Source: Bacteroidota bacterium
GTDB lineage: Bacteria > Bacteroidota > Bacteroidia > NS11-12g > UBA9320
Direction of reading: 5' to 3'
Length of the DNA stretch: 64,000 nucleotides
Assembly: GCA_024679565.1 (NCBI GenBank)
Contig: JAIBDD010000007.1
Span: 1 to 64,000, forward strand
Below the pieces are notes generated by a model, which was not told the DNA's origin, did no database searches, and worked only from the letters and a program-made list of their open reading frames with translations. Both the position numbers and the translations under genes were made by a program. Shown piece by piece: positions 1-8,552 of the stretch (positions are counted from its first letter, which is position 1; every line of letters begins with the position of its first letter).

Positions 1-96
1 TAAAAGTTCGATAACAATCTGATTCCCCCTACTGAAACAGAAAATTGGCCCATTTATCGAACCTAGTAAAAGTTCGATAACAGTCTGCTTCCCTCT
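1..96. repeat. 66-bp-period direct repeat with inverted core
   Basis: Bases 1-30 and 67-96 are near-identical (27 of 30 match). Between them, 54-62 (ttatcgaac) is the exact reverse complement of 72-80 and of 6-14. In the reading frame of the downstream secreted protein, the first copy holds a TGA at 20-22 where the second copy has TGC at 86-88. The arrangement resembles the menC insertion at 1761-1843, so it may be a template-switch event or an assembly or amplification artefact at the end of the available sequence. Confidence 0.75.
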
Positions 97-1180
97 AGAT
101 ACGGCACAACGAACAATTCTTGAAAACAGCTTGTCTTCAAAGTTCGGAATAGCTATTCAAAACGACCTGTACACTCATGATGCAAATGGATATGACAATT
201 TCGTCGCTGGTATCGGACGGTCATCCTCTGACCTAAACGACTGTGCAGCAAGTGGTAGCCTTATTCAGTTGTCTAATCCAACAGATTTGGATGCTGGTGA
301 ATATTTACTGTTTGGTTATAACTTAGAAAGCGGAGGAACTACAGAATCAAATCCTGATAGTATTTATAGCCGATGGAATCGTAATCTAAAGTTTGAGGAA
401 ACCGGAGATGTTGGTGCTGTAGACATCATTTTCAACTTAGATCAAGCCGATTTTACGGTAAACGATGAAGATGATCTACACTTAATGATAGATACAGATG
501 GAGATGGCGATATGTCGGATGCACAAATTATTCATGGAACCTACAATAGTACTAGCAATACAGTAACCTACAGCGGCATAGTGGTTAACAACGATGCGCT
601 TTACACGATGGGTTCTCCAACTCCTGCTAACGCTTTACCAGTAGAGTTCCTTTACATAAAAGCAACACAAGAACGTGATGTGAACAAAATTGACTGGGCC
701 ACGGCTATGGAAGAAAACAACAGCCACTTTATTGTACAACGTACACACGATGGGGCAAGTTGGGAATCGCTAACAGAAATTGGTGGCGCTGGATTTTCTT
801 CTAATGTGCTCAAGTATGAGTACATAGATATGAATCCTTATATGGATGTGAACTACTACCGCATCATGCAAGTTGATTATGACGGGAAGTACGATTACTC
901 GGATATCGTTATGGTAAACAGCTTGGTACAACAAGCCGATATTAATCTTAAAGTTTTCCCAAATCCTGCTACAGATAAAGTACAGGTACAATGGGGGGAG
1001 AATGAAGAGACTGGGAAAGTTGTTGTTTTAGGACTCAACGGTAAAGTTGTTGCAGAACAACTTCCAGACCAACACAACAACACTACGATTGATTTAACAT
1101 CAATCAAAGATGGTGTTTACTTCATCCAATTTATTGGAACGACTACAACCAAAACAGAACGACTGGTTGTGCGTCACTAA
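23..1180 (+). CDS. T9SS type A sorting-domain protein, 5' end missing
   Basis: This is the C-terminal part of a large exported protein. The open frame runs from just after TGA 20-22. A TTG at 131 is the first nominal start, but the codons upstream (about 92-130) read LDTAQRTILENSLSSKFG, which matches the pattern of Bacteroidota surface proteins that continue as KYGI..DLY, so translation surely begins outside the window. The middle segment (after LPVEFLYIKA, near 640) is the fibronectin-like region that commonly precedes the sorting domain. The last 75 or so residues form a type A sorting domain (FPNPATDKVQVQW ... GVYFIQF ... RLVVRH). Family knowledge says such proteins cross the outer membrane by T9SS and are cleaved or anchored at the surface. 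Substrate or ligand is unknown. The gene may be interrupted by the repeat at 1-96. Confidence 0.75.
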   Translation, partial: FPLLKQKIGPFIEPSKSSITVCFPLDTAQRTILENSLSSKFGIAIQNDLYTHDANGYDNFVAGIGRSSSDLNDCAASGSLIQLSNPTDLDAGEYLLFGYNLESGGTTESNPDSIYSRWNRNLKFEETGDVGAVDIIFNLDQADFTVNDEDDLHLMIDTDGDGDMSDAQIIHGTYNSTSNTVTYSGIVVNNDALYTMGSPTPANALPVEFLYIKATQERDVNKIDWATAMEENNSHFIVQRTHDGASWESLTEIGGAGFSSNVLKYEYIDMNPYMDVNYYRIMQVDYDGKYDYSDIVMVNSLVQQADINLKVFPNPATDKVQVQWGENEETGKVVVLGLNGKVVAEQLPDQHNNTTIDLTSIKDGVYFIQFIGTTTTKTERLVVRH

Positions 1181-1221
1181 ATTAGAAACTGTTTTTTTAT
1201 TAATCTATTCTATACTTTTTT

Positions 1222-1253
1222 CTCCCGTTGATATTTCAATGGGAGTTTTTTTT
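1222..1253 (+). terminator. Rho-independent terminator
   Basis: The stem ctcccgttga / tcaatgggag (one G-T wobble) closes a short loop and is followed by eight T's on the plus strand. It lies 41 bases after the stop of the T9SS protein and directly before the end of the convergent menC, so it stops plus-strand transcription. Confidence 0.85.
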
Positions 1254-1254
1254 G

Positions 1255-2333
1255 TTAAACGATCTCAGACAGATCCCATTTGGTTTGACCATAATGAATC
1301 GCGCGATTGATTATTTGAAGAGGGCCCTCAATGTTATTGGAATACAAACTGCCAGTGCCCAACCCTTGAGGCATAGTAGTTTCATATTGACTAACCCATT
1401 GTGCAATTGCATTTAATCCGATATTGGATTCTAAGGCAGATGTTGCCCACCAACCCAAACGGTGCTTTTCACATAACTCAATCCATTTGTCTGAAACCTT
1501 AAAACCTCCAATTAAATTCGGTTTTAAAATCAAATACTGAGGTTGGATATGGTTGACCAACGCTTCTCCTTTTTCATACACATCTATACCAATCAGTTCT
1601 TCGTCTAACGCGATATCGATTTTTGAGTCTCGGCACAAACGAGCCATATCGTCCCACTGATTTACGTGTATTGGCTGTTCGATGCTATGTATATCAAACC
1701 GTCTCAATTCCTTCAATTGTATTGCTGCTTCATCGGCTAAAAAGGCACCATTGGCATCTAAACGAATTTCTAGATTAAAGGCGTTATGTATTCGAACATT
1801 ACATAACGAATTTCTAGATTAAAGGCGTTATGTAATGTTCGAATCCGTTCCAAAAACCGACATTCTGCGTCAAAATCATGCTGTCCAACCTTAAACTTAA
1901 TACAGCTGTATCCTTGCCCAATTTTAGCAATGGCTTCATCATACATATCGTCTAAGTCGGCCATCCACACCAAACCATTTATTGGAATCGAATTACCTTG
2001 AACGAATGGTGTATCGAACGGTATTCGTTTGCCACCATTAACTAAGTCTTGCATAGCCGTTTCTAAACCAAAACGAATGGACGGGTATTTAGCTAAGTCG
2101 ATGTCTAGCAAAGATGTGTTTTCGCAGAGCTGCTTGCATACCTCGTTTAGTTTGATGTCGTAGTCATCAACATCATCGATGCTTAACTTGTATAAAGGTG
2201 CTGCCTCTCCAATGCCAGTAACACCATTTTCAGTTAATAGTACATATCGAATATCACGTGTAGTAAAAACATTTCTACTCGTCTTCGCGGCCTTAATAAA
2301 TTGAAGTTTATGATGAACTATGCGGTACTCCAT
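1255..2333 (-). pseudogene. menC: o-succinylbenzoate synthase, frameshifted
   Basis: The gene converts SHCHC to o-succinylbenzoate in menaquinone synthesis. The N-terminal half (1770-2333) carries the muconate-lactonizing/enolase capping region (TGIGEAAPLYKLS) and the catalytic KxK lysine region (SCIKFKVG). The C-terminal half (1255-about 1790) has the metal ligands and second lysine region (LRLDANGAF, IALDEELIG, ILKPNLIGGF) and ends TSALESNIGLNAIAQW. The halves lie in different frames. A 44-bp insertion at 1761-1804 separates them, and removing 44 bases restores one continuous frame of about 344 residues, normal for the family. The ATG at 2333 abuts the menA stop, so the two are translationally linked. 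If the insertion is real, menC is dead here. If it is an artefact, the gene is intact. Confidence 0.88.
1761..1843. repeat. 44-bp duplication with inverted spacer inside menC
   Basis: Bases 1761-1790 and 1805-1834 are an exact 30-bp direct repeat. The 14 bases between them (1791-1804), extended to 1808, are the exact reverse complement of 1826-1843 (18 bp, 17-nt loop). The net insertion is 44 bp, not a multiple of three, and it breaks menC. The pattern fits replication template switching across a small foldback, or a chimera from whole-genome amplification or assembly. Confidence 0.92.
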
Positions 2334-3236
2334 TTATAGAAGAATAAAAGCAACAGTGACGACCATCACAAGAGTGAGTAAAACATGAAACTTGAGCAGC
2401 GCATTATACTTTGATCTATTTTTTGTGGTATTGTCCAGTCCACGTAAACCAATCCAATGGCCAAGGAATAGTAAACCGACTAAGGCGATGAGCAAACCAT
2501 CATGAGCAGTGGAAACACGAACAAAGTAAACGATTAAACCAACGGCCGTTATATTCAAGATCAATTGATACCCCTCAGCTCTTTTTTTACCCAGCTTTGC
2601 AGCCAAAGTGATTTTGCCGTTTTTTCTGTCCCCTTCAATGTCTCTAATGTTGTTGATATTTAAAACACCCGTTGCCAGCAAACCAACACCAGACGCTGGC
2701 CAAATGGATTGGTAAAATCCATGATCAAACTTGAGCACATGAAGATAGTATGTGCCTAATACCGCAACCAACCCAAAGAAGACAAATACCGCCAAATCAC
2801 CCAAGGTGCTGTAGCCATAAGGGTTTTTACCCGCAGTATATTTAATGGCGGCTCCGATACTAACCAAGCCAATAATGAAAAATATCAGAAATTGTATTTC
2901 AATAGAATCCAGGGCCAACCACAGCAACATAATACCACAAACCAAAGTCAAGATTGACGTAATAACCAAGGCATTACACATCTGTATTTCCGAAAGAGCC
3001 CCACTAGCCAGTGCCCTGTCTGTACGTGTTTGGTCGTCGGTTCCTTTTTTAAAGTCACCGTAATCGTTAGCAAAGTTGGAGAGTACCTGTAAAAGTATTG
3101 CTGTTGTTAAGGCAAGAGTTGTTATCCGCCAATCGTGCTCGTAGAAAAAACTTGCCAAAACTGATCCAGTTGAAATGGACGCAATTGCTAACGGCAATGT
3201 TCTTAATCGGGCAGCTTGAACAAAAGCTTTAATCAT
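2334..3236 (-). CDS. menA: 1,4-dihydroxy-2-naphthoate polyprenyltransferase
   Basis: MenA attaches the polyprenyl tail to 1,4-dihydroxy-2-naphthoate, the membrane step of menaquinone synthesis. The 300-residue protein is almost entirely hydrophobic, with about eight or nine membrane segments. It has both aspartate-rich prenyl-diphosphate motifs of the UbiA superfamily: NFANDYGDFKKGTDD near residues 55-70 and NIRDIEGDRKNGK near 195-210. The second form is typical of MenA rather than UbiA. It lies 5 bp after kbl and runs directly into menC (stop codon abutting the menC ATG), so the three form one operon. A respiratory quinone based on menaquinone is expected, as usual for Bacteroidota. Confidence 0.93.
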   Translation of the reverse strand: MIKAFVQAARLRTLPLAIASISTGSVLASFFYEHDWRITTLALTTAILLQVLSNFANDYGDFKKGTDDQTRTDRALASGALSEIQMCNALVITSILTLVCGIMLLWLALDSIEIQFLIFFIIGLVSIGAAIKYTAGKNPYGYSTLGDLAVFVFFGLVAVLGTYYLHVLKFDHGFYQSIWPASGVGLLATGVLNINNIRDIEGDRKNGKITLAAKLGKKRAEGYQLILNITAVGLIVYFVRVSTAHDGLLIALVGLLFLGHWIGLRGLDNTTKNRSKYNALLKFHVLLTLVMVVTVAFILL

Positions 3237-3241
3237 ACAGG

Positions 3242-4432
3242 TTATTTTATCACATCAAGTTCGCGGCCTATTTTTATAAAAGCGTTGATGGCTTTGTCTA
3301 AATGTGATTTGTCGTGCCCTGCAGATACTTGAACCCGAATTCGTGCTTGACCTTTTGGCACTACCGGGAAGTAAAAGCCAATCACGTAGATTCCTTCTTC
3401 GAGTAGTTTTTCAGCAAAAACTTGTGACAACTTTGCATCATACAACATGATTGGTACGATTGGATGCGTTCCAGCTTTAATATCAAATCCCGCTTCAGTC
3501 ATTTTACCTCTGAAGTAATCGGTATTCTCTTCTAGTTTGTCTCGAAGGTCTGTTGTTTGACTTAACATATCCAATACGGCAATACTTGCTCCAACAATGG
3601 AGGGTGCAACAGTATTAGAAAAAAGATACGGTCTAGAACGTTGGCGTAACATATCAATGATTTCCTTTCGGCCGGATGTGAATCCACCTGATGCGCCTCC
3701 AAGCGCCTTGCCAAGCGTACCCGTTATGATATCGATTTTTCCTACAACACCACAGTGCTCATGCGTACCGCGACCGGTTTTACCCATAAACCCACTAGCA
3801 TGACATTCGTCAATCATAATGAGGGCCTTATATTTTTCTGCAAGAGCAACAATCTTATCAAGTTGTGCGATGGTGCCGTCCATAGAGAAAACGCCGTCGG
3901 TAACGATAATCCTATTATTCGCACCTTGGCTTTCTTGAAGACATCGCTCAAGATCGTCCATATTGTTGTGCTCGTATCGATAGCGAGCTGCCTTACATAA
4001 ACGTACTCCATCAATAATGGAGGCATGATTAAGTGCATCGCTTATAATGGCATCATCTTTATTTAACAAAGGTTCAAAAACACCACCGTTTGCATCAAAT
4101 GCCGCAGCATATAAGATAGTATCTTCCGTGCCTAAGAATTCAGAAATTTTTTGCTCAAGTTGTTTGTGTATGTCTTGCGTTCCGCAGATGAACCTTACAG
4201 ACGAAAGGCCATACCCATGCGAGTCAATTGCGTTTTTTGCCGCCTCTGTCACTTGTGGATGAGAAGACAAACCCAAATAATTATTGGCGCAAAAATTAAT
4301 AACAGAATGCCCAGAAGTAAGCGAAATATCTGCAGCCTGTGGCGAATTGATAACACGTTCACTTTTGTATAGTCCCGCTTCCTTAATAGCAGCTAATTCC
4401 TTTTCTAGATGTGGTTTTAAAGTATCAAACAT
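3242..4432 (-). CDS. kbl: Glycine C-acetyltransferase (2-amino-3-ketobutyrate CoA ligase)
   Basis: This is a PLP enzyme of the alpha-oxoamine synthase family. It cleaves 2-amino-3-ketobutyrate with CoA to glycine and acetyl-CoA, the second step of threonine breakdown. At 396 residues it is close to the usual Kbl length. Visible motifs include [15 protein letters not shown] near 45-60, the [14 protein letters not shown] substrate loop, the PLP aspartate region [13 protein letters not shown], and the Schiff-base lysine in [18 protein letters not shown] and serine palmitoyltransferase are relatives, but the N-terminal wording and length favour Kbl. No threonine dehydrogenase lies beside it. Seven bases upstream of the ATG, the minus strand has AAAATTTG (4440-4447), one mismatch from TAnnTTTG, a possible promoter for the kbl-menA-menC operon. 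Confidence 0.93.
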   Translation of the reverse strand: MFDTLKPHLEKELAAIKEAGLYKSERVINSPQAADISLTSGHSVINFCANNYLGLSSHPQVTEAAKNAIDSHGYGLSSVRFICGTQDIHKQLEQKISEFLGTEDTILYAAAFDANGGVFEPLLNKDDAIISDALNHASIIDGVRLCKAARYRYEHNNMDDLERCLQESQGANNRIIVTDGVFSMDGTIAQLDKIVALAEKYKALIMIDECHASGFMGKTGRGTHEHCGVVGKIDIITGTLGKALGGASGGFTSGRKEIIDMLRQRSRPYLFSNTVAPSIVGASIAVLDMLSQTTDLRDKLEENTDYFRGKMTEAGFDIKAGTHPIVPIMLYDAKLSQVFAEKLLEEGIYVIGFYFPVVPKGQARIRVQVSAGHDKSHLDKAINAFIKIGRELDVIK

Positions 4433-4611
4433 TGGATGTCAAATTTTGAACAAATCAACGGTTTTTTTGTTTAAAATGTGCTTTAAGTCTTTGCGATTTG
4501 GTGTTTGATAGGCACAAATCAAATTTTTAGCCTAAAAAACAGGTGTTTTGTCGGTCAAAGCCAACCTTTTGGTCGGTTATTGGTTTGGATAGTATTGGCT
4601 TAAATAAATGT

Positions 4612-4619
4612 TACTTTTG
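4612..4619 (+). promoter_or_regulatory. TAnnTTTG box of ftsH
   Basis: TACTTTTG matches the Bacteroidota -7 consensus exactly and lies 59 nt before the ftsH ATG. A TTTG at 4584-4587 is 24 nt upstream, slightly farther than the usual 19-21, so the -33 element is uncertain. Confidence 0.65.
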
Positions 4620-4678
4620 CCGCGGTTTAAAGGCTTGGTAACATTATTAACCAAAGTCTTAAATTATACATTTTTCGA

Positions 4679-6775
4679 ATGGCAGAAGAAAAGAATAAGA
4701 GACCCAAAATTGTTGTGAAAAAGGATTCCGGCAAACCTGAAAAAAAGGGCGGGCTTCCAAGATTTAGTATGAGTTGGATATACGTGTTAATCGCGATTAT
4801 CCTAATTACTATGTTGTACTTCCCGGGTGGCGGGGAAAACACCTTGCAAACTAGAGAGCTTCACGACATGCTTGAAAACAAGGAGGTCGCAAAAATTGAA
4901 GTTGTAAATGGCACAAAGGCATATATATACCTTACAGATAGTGCAAAAAAATCGGACAAGTACACAAAGGAAAAAAGAGACAAGGGTTTTAAGAAACCCA
5001 TGAATCCTAATGCTGCAGACTATACGATTAAGCAGATTCCTGATTATAAGTCATTCAAAGAAGACGTGGCTTTGGCACAGGAAGGTATTACCAAAGACAA
5101 GCATATCTTTATCGATTCCGTTGAGGAACAGGACTACAGCTTTATTACGAATTGGGTGCTGTTTTTCGCGCTGTTATTTGGCTTTTGGTATCTGATGATG
5201 CGCCGTATGGGCGGTCAAGCAGGTGGTGGAGCAGGACAAATATTTAATATTGGTAAGTCTAAGGCTCAGTTGTTCGACAAGGACACGAAGGTGAATGTAA
5301 CCTTCCAAGATGTGGCTGGTTTAGAAGAAGCGAAAGTTGAGGTAATGGAAATCGTTGATTTCTTAAAAAACCCAAAGAAATATACAGACCTAGGGGGTAA
5401 AATACCTAAAGGAGCATTGCTTGTAGGCCCTCCAGGAACTGGTAAAACGTTATTGGCCAAAGCGGTAGCTGGCGAAGCCAATGTCCCATTTTTCAGTTTG
5501 TCTGGTTCAGATTTCGTAGAAATGTTCGTGGGCGTTGGAGCTTCTAGAGTAAGAGACTTATTCAAGCAAGCAAAAGAGAAAGCGCCATGTATCATTTTTA
5601 TTGATGAAATTGATGCGATTGGCCGTGCAAGAGGGAAAAACGCGATGCAAGGTTCGAATGACGAACGTGAAAACACGTTAAACCAATTGCTAACTGAAAT
5701 GGATGGTTTTGGCACAGATTCGGGTGTTATCATTCTAGCGGCTACAAACCGTGTGGATGTGCTTGATTCAGCGTTGTTGAGAGCGGGTCGTTTTGATCGT
5801 CAGATTTATGCTGACATGCCAGATTTAAATGAACGTCGGGCTATTTTCGATGTGCACTTGAAGCCGTTAAAAATTGAAAAAAATCTTGATCGCGATTTCT
5901 TGGCAAGACAAACTCCTGGTTTTAGTGGAGCTGATATTGCCAATATGTGTAACGAAGCAGCCCTAATAGCTGCACGGAAAAACAAAAAGATTATTGAAAA
6001 ACAAGACTTCTTAGATGCTGTGGATCGTATTATAGGCGGTCTTGAAAAGAAGAATAAAATTATTACGCCAGAGGAGAAACGTTCGGTAGCGGTACACGAA
6101 GCCGGTCATGCAACGGTGAGTTGGTTATGCGAACACGCAAGTCCATTGGTTAAGGTTACTATCGTACCTCGCGGAAGAAGCTTAGGTGCGGCATGGTATT
6201 TACCTGAAGAAAGACAGATTACGACATCTGAGCAAATCCTTGATGAGATGTGTGCTGCGCTAGGTGGTCGTGCTGCAGAATTTGTGACATTTGGAAAGAT
6301 ATCGACTGGGGCGTTGAGTGATTTGGAAAAGGTTACCCGACAAGCCATGGCGATGGTTTCTATCTATGGCTTAAATGAAAAGGTTGGTAATATTTCATAT
6401 TACAATATGAACGAAGGTTTTACCAAACCTTTTAGTGAGCAAACCGCTGCGTTGATGGATGATGAAATCAAAAAGCTGACTGATGAGCAATATCAACGGG
6501 CAATTAAAATATTAACTGACAATAGAGATAAGCTTGATCAATTGGCCGACAAGCTGTTGGAGAAAGAAGTTATCTTCAAGGAGGATTTAGAATCGATTTT
6601 CGGAAAACGTCCTTGGGAGAAAGAGGAGCAAGTGATAGAGGTTAAAGAAGTAAAAACTGAAGAAAAAGAAGTAGAAGCAGAAGACAACGTTGAAGCGGAA
6701 GCGGATAATACTTCGGAGGAATCAACTCAAGACAATTCGTCTACAGAGGAAACGGAAACTACCACAGAAGAATAG
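4679..6775 (+). CDS. ftsH: ATP-dependent zinc metalloprotease FtsH
   Basis: FtsH is a membrane AAA+ protease that unfolds and degrades damaged membrane and short-lived cytosolic proteins. This 698-residue protein shows a first membrane segment near 32-48, a periplasmic domain, and a second segment near 157-174. The AAA module follows, with Walker A GPPGTGKT near 250, Walker B IIFIDEID and the arginine-finger region ([11 protein letters not shown]). The M41 peptidase zinc motif HEAGH is near 473. The C-terminus carries about 55 strongly acidic residues (Glu, Asp, Thr, Ser), longer than in the E. coli enzyme. It is divergent from kbl, has its own promoter box, and is followed by a strong terminator, so it is monocistronic. 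Confidence 0.97.
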   Translation: MAEEKNKRPKIVVKKDSGKPEKKGGLPRFSMSWIYVLIAIILITMLYFPGGGENTLQTRELHDMLENKEVAKIEVVNGTKAYIYLTDSAKKSDKYTKEKRDKGFKKPMNPNAADYTIKQIPDYKSFKEDVALAQEGITKDKHIFIDSVEEQDYSFITNWVLFFALLFGFWYLMMRRMGGQAGGGAGQIFNIGKSKAQLFDKDTKVNVTFQDVAGLEEAKVEVMEIVDFLKNPKKYTDLGGKIPKGALLVGPPGTGKTLLAKAVAGEANVPFFSLSGSDFVEMFVGVGASRVRDLFKQAKEKAPCIIFIDEIDAIGRARGKNAMQGSNDERENTLNQLLTEMDGFGTDSGVIILAATNRVDVLDSALLRAGRFDRQIYADMPDLNERRAIFDVHLKPLKIEKNLDRDFLARQTPGFSGADIANMCNEAALIAARKNKKIIEKQDFLDAVDRIIGGLEKKNKIITPEEKRSVAVHEAGHATVSWLCEHASPLVKVTIVPRGRSLGAAWYLPEERQITTSEQILDEMCAALGGRAAEFVTFGKISTGALSDLEKVTRQAMAMVSIYGLNEKVGNISYYNMNEGFTKPFSEQTAALMDDEIKKLTDEQYQRAIKILTDNRDKLDQLADKLLEKEVIFKEDLESIFGKRPWEKEEQVIEVKEVKTEEKEVEAEDNVEAEADNTSEESTQDNSSTEETETTTEE

Positions 6776-6801
6776 GTTCCGATTAATAATACTATAAGAC
6801 A

Positions 6802-6831
6802 AAGGAGGTTTCGAAAGAGCCTCCTTTTTTT
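6802..6831 (+). terminator. Rho-independent terminator after ftsH
   Basis: Stem aaggagg / cctcctt (6802-6808 with 6820-6826) around an 11-nt loop, followed by a run of T's up to 6831. The aaggagg arm looks like a Shine-Dalgarno sequence for the ATG at 6832 but is better explained as the terminator stem. Confidence 0.88.
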
Positions 6832-6858
6832 ATGCCGAATCCTATTACATTCGAACTG

Positions 6859-7398
6859 ATGGTTAAACGAATTGGTCGGCTGGTTTTAGGCAAGATGACC
6901 GGAATTTATTTTTTGGTTTTGTTAGCTGTAACGATACTGGGTATGTATGTGGTACCATTAACCTGGTTTATATATCTTGATATTGGCTTAATTCTAGTAT
7001 TTGTGGTATCAATTACCGGACTTATCGCTGGGTTTGTTTTCTCTTTTAGAACCAACACAACGGCATATAACAAGTTCTTAAAATGGGTGTGTAGTATTGT
7101 TTTGGTGATCACGGTTCTGTTCGTATTTATAAGTCATCATGGAGATCGAGTGGGCTCTGAGCTTGAACAACATGGTGTAAAAACGAAAGGCACAATTGTC
7201 GATAAAAACATGCGAACTGGCAGATATGGACCTACTGTTTATAGCTTGACAATTCAGTTTGCTGATGAAAACGAGGTTTCAGAAATCCAGACATGCACTA
7301 CTATAAAATCAATTTTTGACCAGAAGCAATTGCAACAAGAAGTCCCAATAGAATATTCACGTAGGCATCCAGGACTTATTAGATTAATTGGACAATAG
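6859..7398 (+). CDS. Small membrane protein with DUF3592-like C-terminus
   Basis: The protein has 179 residues with three predicted membrane segments in its first 105 residues. A soluble C-terminal domain follows (GVKTKGTIVDKNMRTGRYGPTVYSLTIQF), whose G-x-V, Y-x-v-x-Y/F pattern resembles DUF3592 proteins. Function is unknown. The frame is open from ATG 6832, but that ATG touches the T-run of the ftsH terminator. ATG 6859 has TACATTCG (6846-6853, one mismatch to TAnnTTTG) five bases upstream, matching the leaderless layout of other genes here, so the later start is preferred. It is convergent with the radical SAM gene with only 15 bases between. Confidence 0.65.
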   Translation: MVKRIGRLVLGKMTGIYFLVLLAVTILGMYVVPLTWFIYLDIGLILVFVVSITGLIAGFVFSFRTNTTAYNKFLKWVCSIVLVITVLFVFISHHGDRVGSELEQHGVKTKGTIVDKNMRTGRYGPTVYSLTIQFADENEVSEIQTCTTIKSIFDQKQLQQEVPIEYSRRHPGLIRLIGQ

Positions 7399-7413
7399 TT
7401 AAAAGGTGATCCT

Positions 7414-8451
7414 TTAAATCCCTAAACCCATTTGACCAGTACGACTGAACATAGATTGGTTGAGGGTCAATCTTTCTTTATTCAAGGTATATTTTTTTCG
7501 AGCTAGTTTAATCTGTTGTTTAATCATTTCGGAATAGTTGCCTTCACCCGACATACGGGTCTTAAAGCGATTATCTTTCACATCTCCACCATGACAGTCT
7601 GCTATGTGCATGAGCACTTTTTTCTTGCGATCAGGGAAATGTCGCTCCAGCCAATCGCTAAAAAGTTCTTCTACGCACCCATTTAACCGAACAATCGTAT
7701 AGCTCATAGACGTAGCCCCTGCTGCAGACACTGCCTTGGCCAGGTCCATTATTTCGTGACTGTTTATGGCAGGTATTATCGGAGCCATCATGATGCCAAC
7801 TGGAACTCCAGCACTGGTAAGTTTTTCAATGGCAGCGAGTTTACTTTTTACCGACGCAGTTCGTGGTTCTAAAATACGTCTTAACCCGTCGTCTAAAGAA
7901 GTTATACTGAAAACAACTTGGACGAGGTTGTCTTTGGCCATGGCAGCGAGTATATCCAAATCACGTATCACAAGACTATTTTTTGTTATGATTCCAACAG
8001 GGTTTTTGTGTGTTTGGCACACCTTTAGTAACCCTCGGGTTATTTCTAATTTGCGTTCAATAGGTTGATAACAATCCGTATTTCCACTTAGCATTATAGG
8101 CTCACCTTTCCAACTTCTACTCATAAACTTTTTAGTGAGGAGTTGAGGAGCGTCTTTTTTAACAAGAATGACATTCTCGAAATCAACACCACCACTGTAA
8201 CCCCAAAACTCATGTGTTGGTCTTGCATAGCAGTAGCTGCAACCGTGCTCACAGCCTTGGTACGGATTCATGCTCCACGGCATTGGGATATCCGGACTCA
8301 ACACTTGATTAAGGATGCTCTTAGCTTGAATCTCAATGATTTTCGTTTTGGCTGCTCCCGTATCCTCCAATCGTTCTCCATCATCCGCCACAAACTGGTG
8401 CTTATCGAATTGGTTGTTTGAGTTTATAGAAGTGCCCCTGCCTTTAATCAT
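7414..8451 (-). CDS. PA0069/Rv2578c-type radical SAM protein
   Basis: This radical S-adenosylmethionine protein has 345 residues. The 4Fe-4S motif is CEHGCSYC in NPYQGCEHGCSYCYARPTHE (CxxxCxxC, near residues 67-74). MLSGNTDCYQPIERKL and GIITKNSLVIRDLDIL are typical of the PA0069 family, which is related to spore photoproduct lyase. No substrate is established for the family, and repair or modification of nucleic acid is only a guess. It is transcribed alone on the minus strand, with about 100 bases between it and the end of pbpC. Confidence 0.88.
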   Translation of the reverse strand: MIKGRGTSINSNNQFDKHQFVADDGERLEDTGAAKTKIIEIQAKSILNQVLSPDIPMPWSMNPYQGCEHGCSYCYARPTHEFWGYSGGVDFENVILVKKDAPQLLTKKFMSRSWKGEPIMLSGNTDCYQPIERKLEITRGLLKVCQTHKNPVGIITKNSLVIRDLDILAAMAKDNLVQVVFSITSLDDGLRRILEPRTASVKSKLAAIEKLTSAGVPVGIMMAPIIPAINSHEIMDLAKAVSAAGATSMSYTIVRLNGCVEELFSDWLERHFPDRKKKVLMHIADCHGGDVKDNRFKTRMSGEGNYSEMIKQQIKLARKKYTLNKERLTLNQSMFSRTGQMGLGI

Positions 8452-8552
8452 AAGGCATTTTAAGGTTTACATACCTGTTTGTCAAGTAATTTATGATGGT
8501 ATGGATAAGTTTGAAATTGTAAACAAGTTACAAAGATTAGTACGCTTCTGTC

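Noticed and set aside
1255-1716. Independent short enolase-like gene
   Set aside because: It is the C-terminal half of menC, separated only by the 44-bp insertion.
5266-5733. 155-codon open frame antisense to ftsH
   Set aside because: It lies wholly inside the AAA domain, on the opposite strand, with no promoter box and no recognisable protein. It is a shadow of the ftsH codons.
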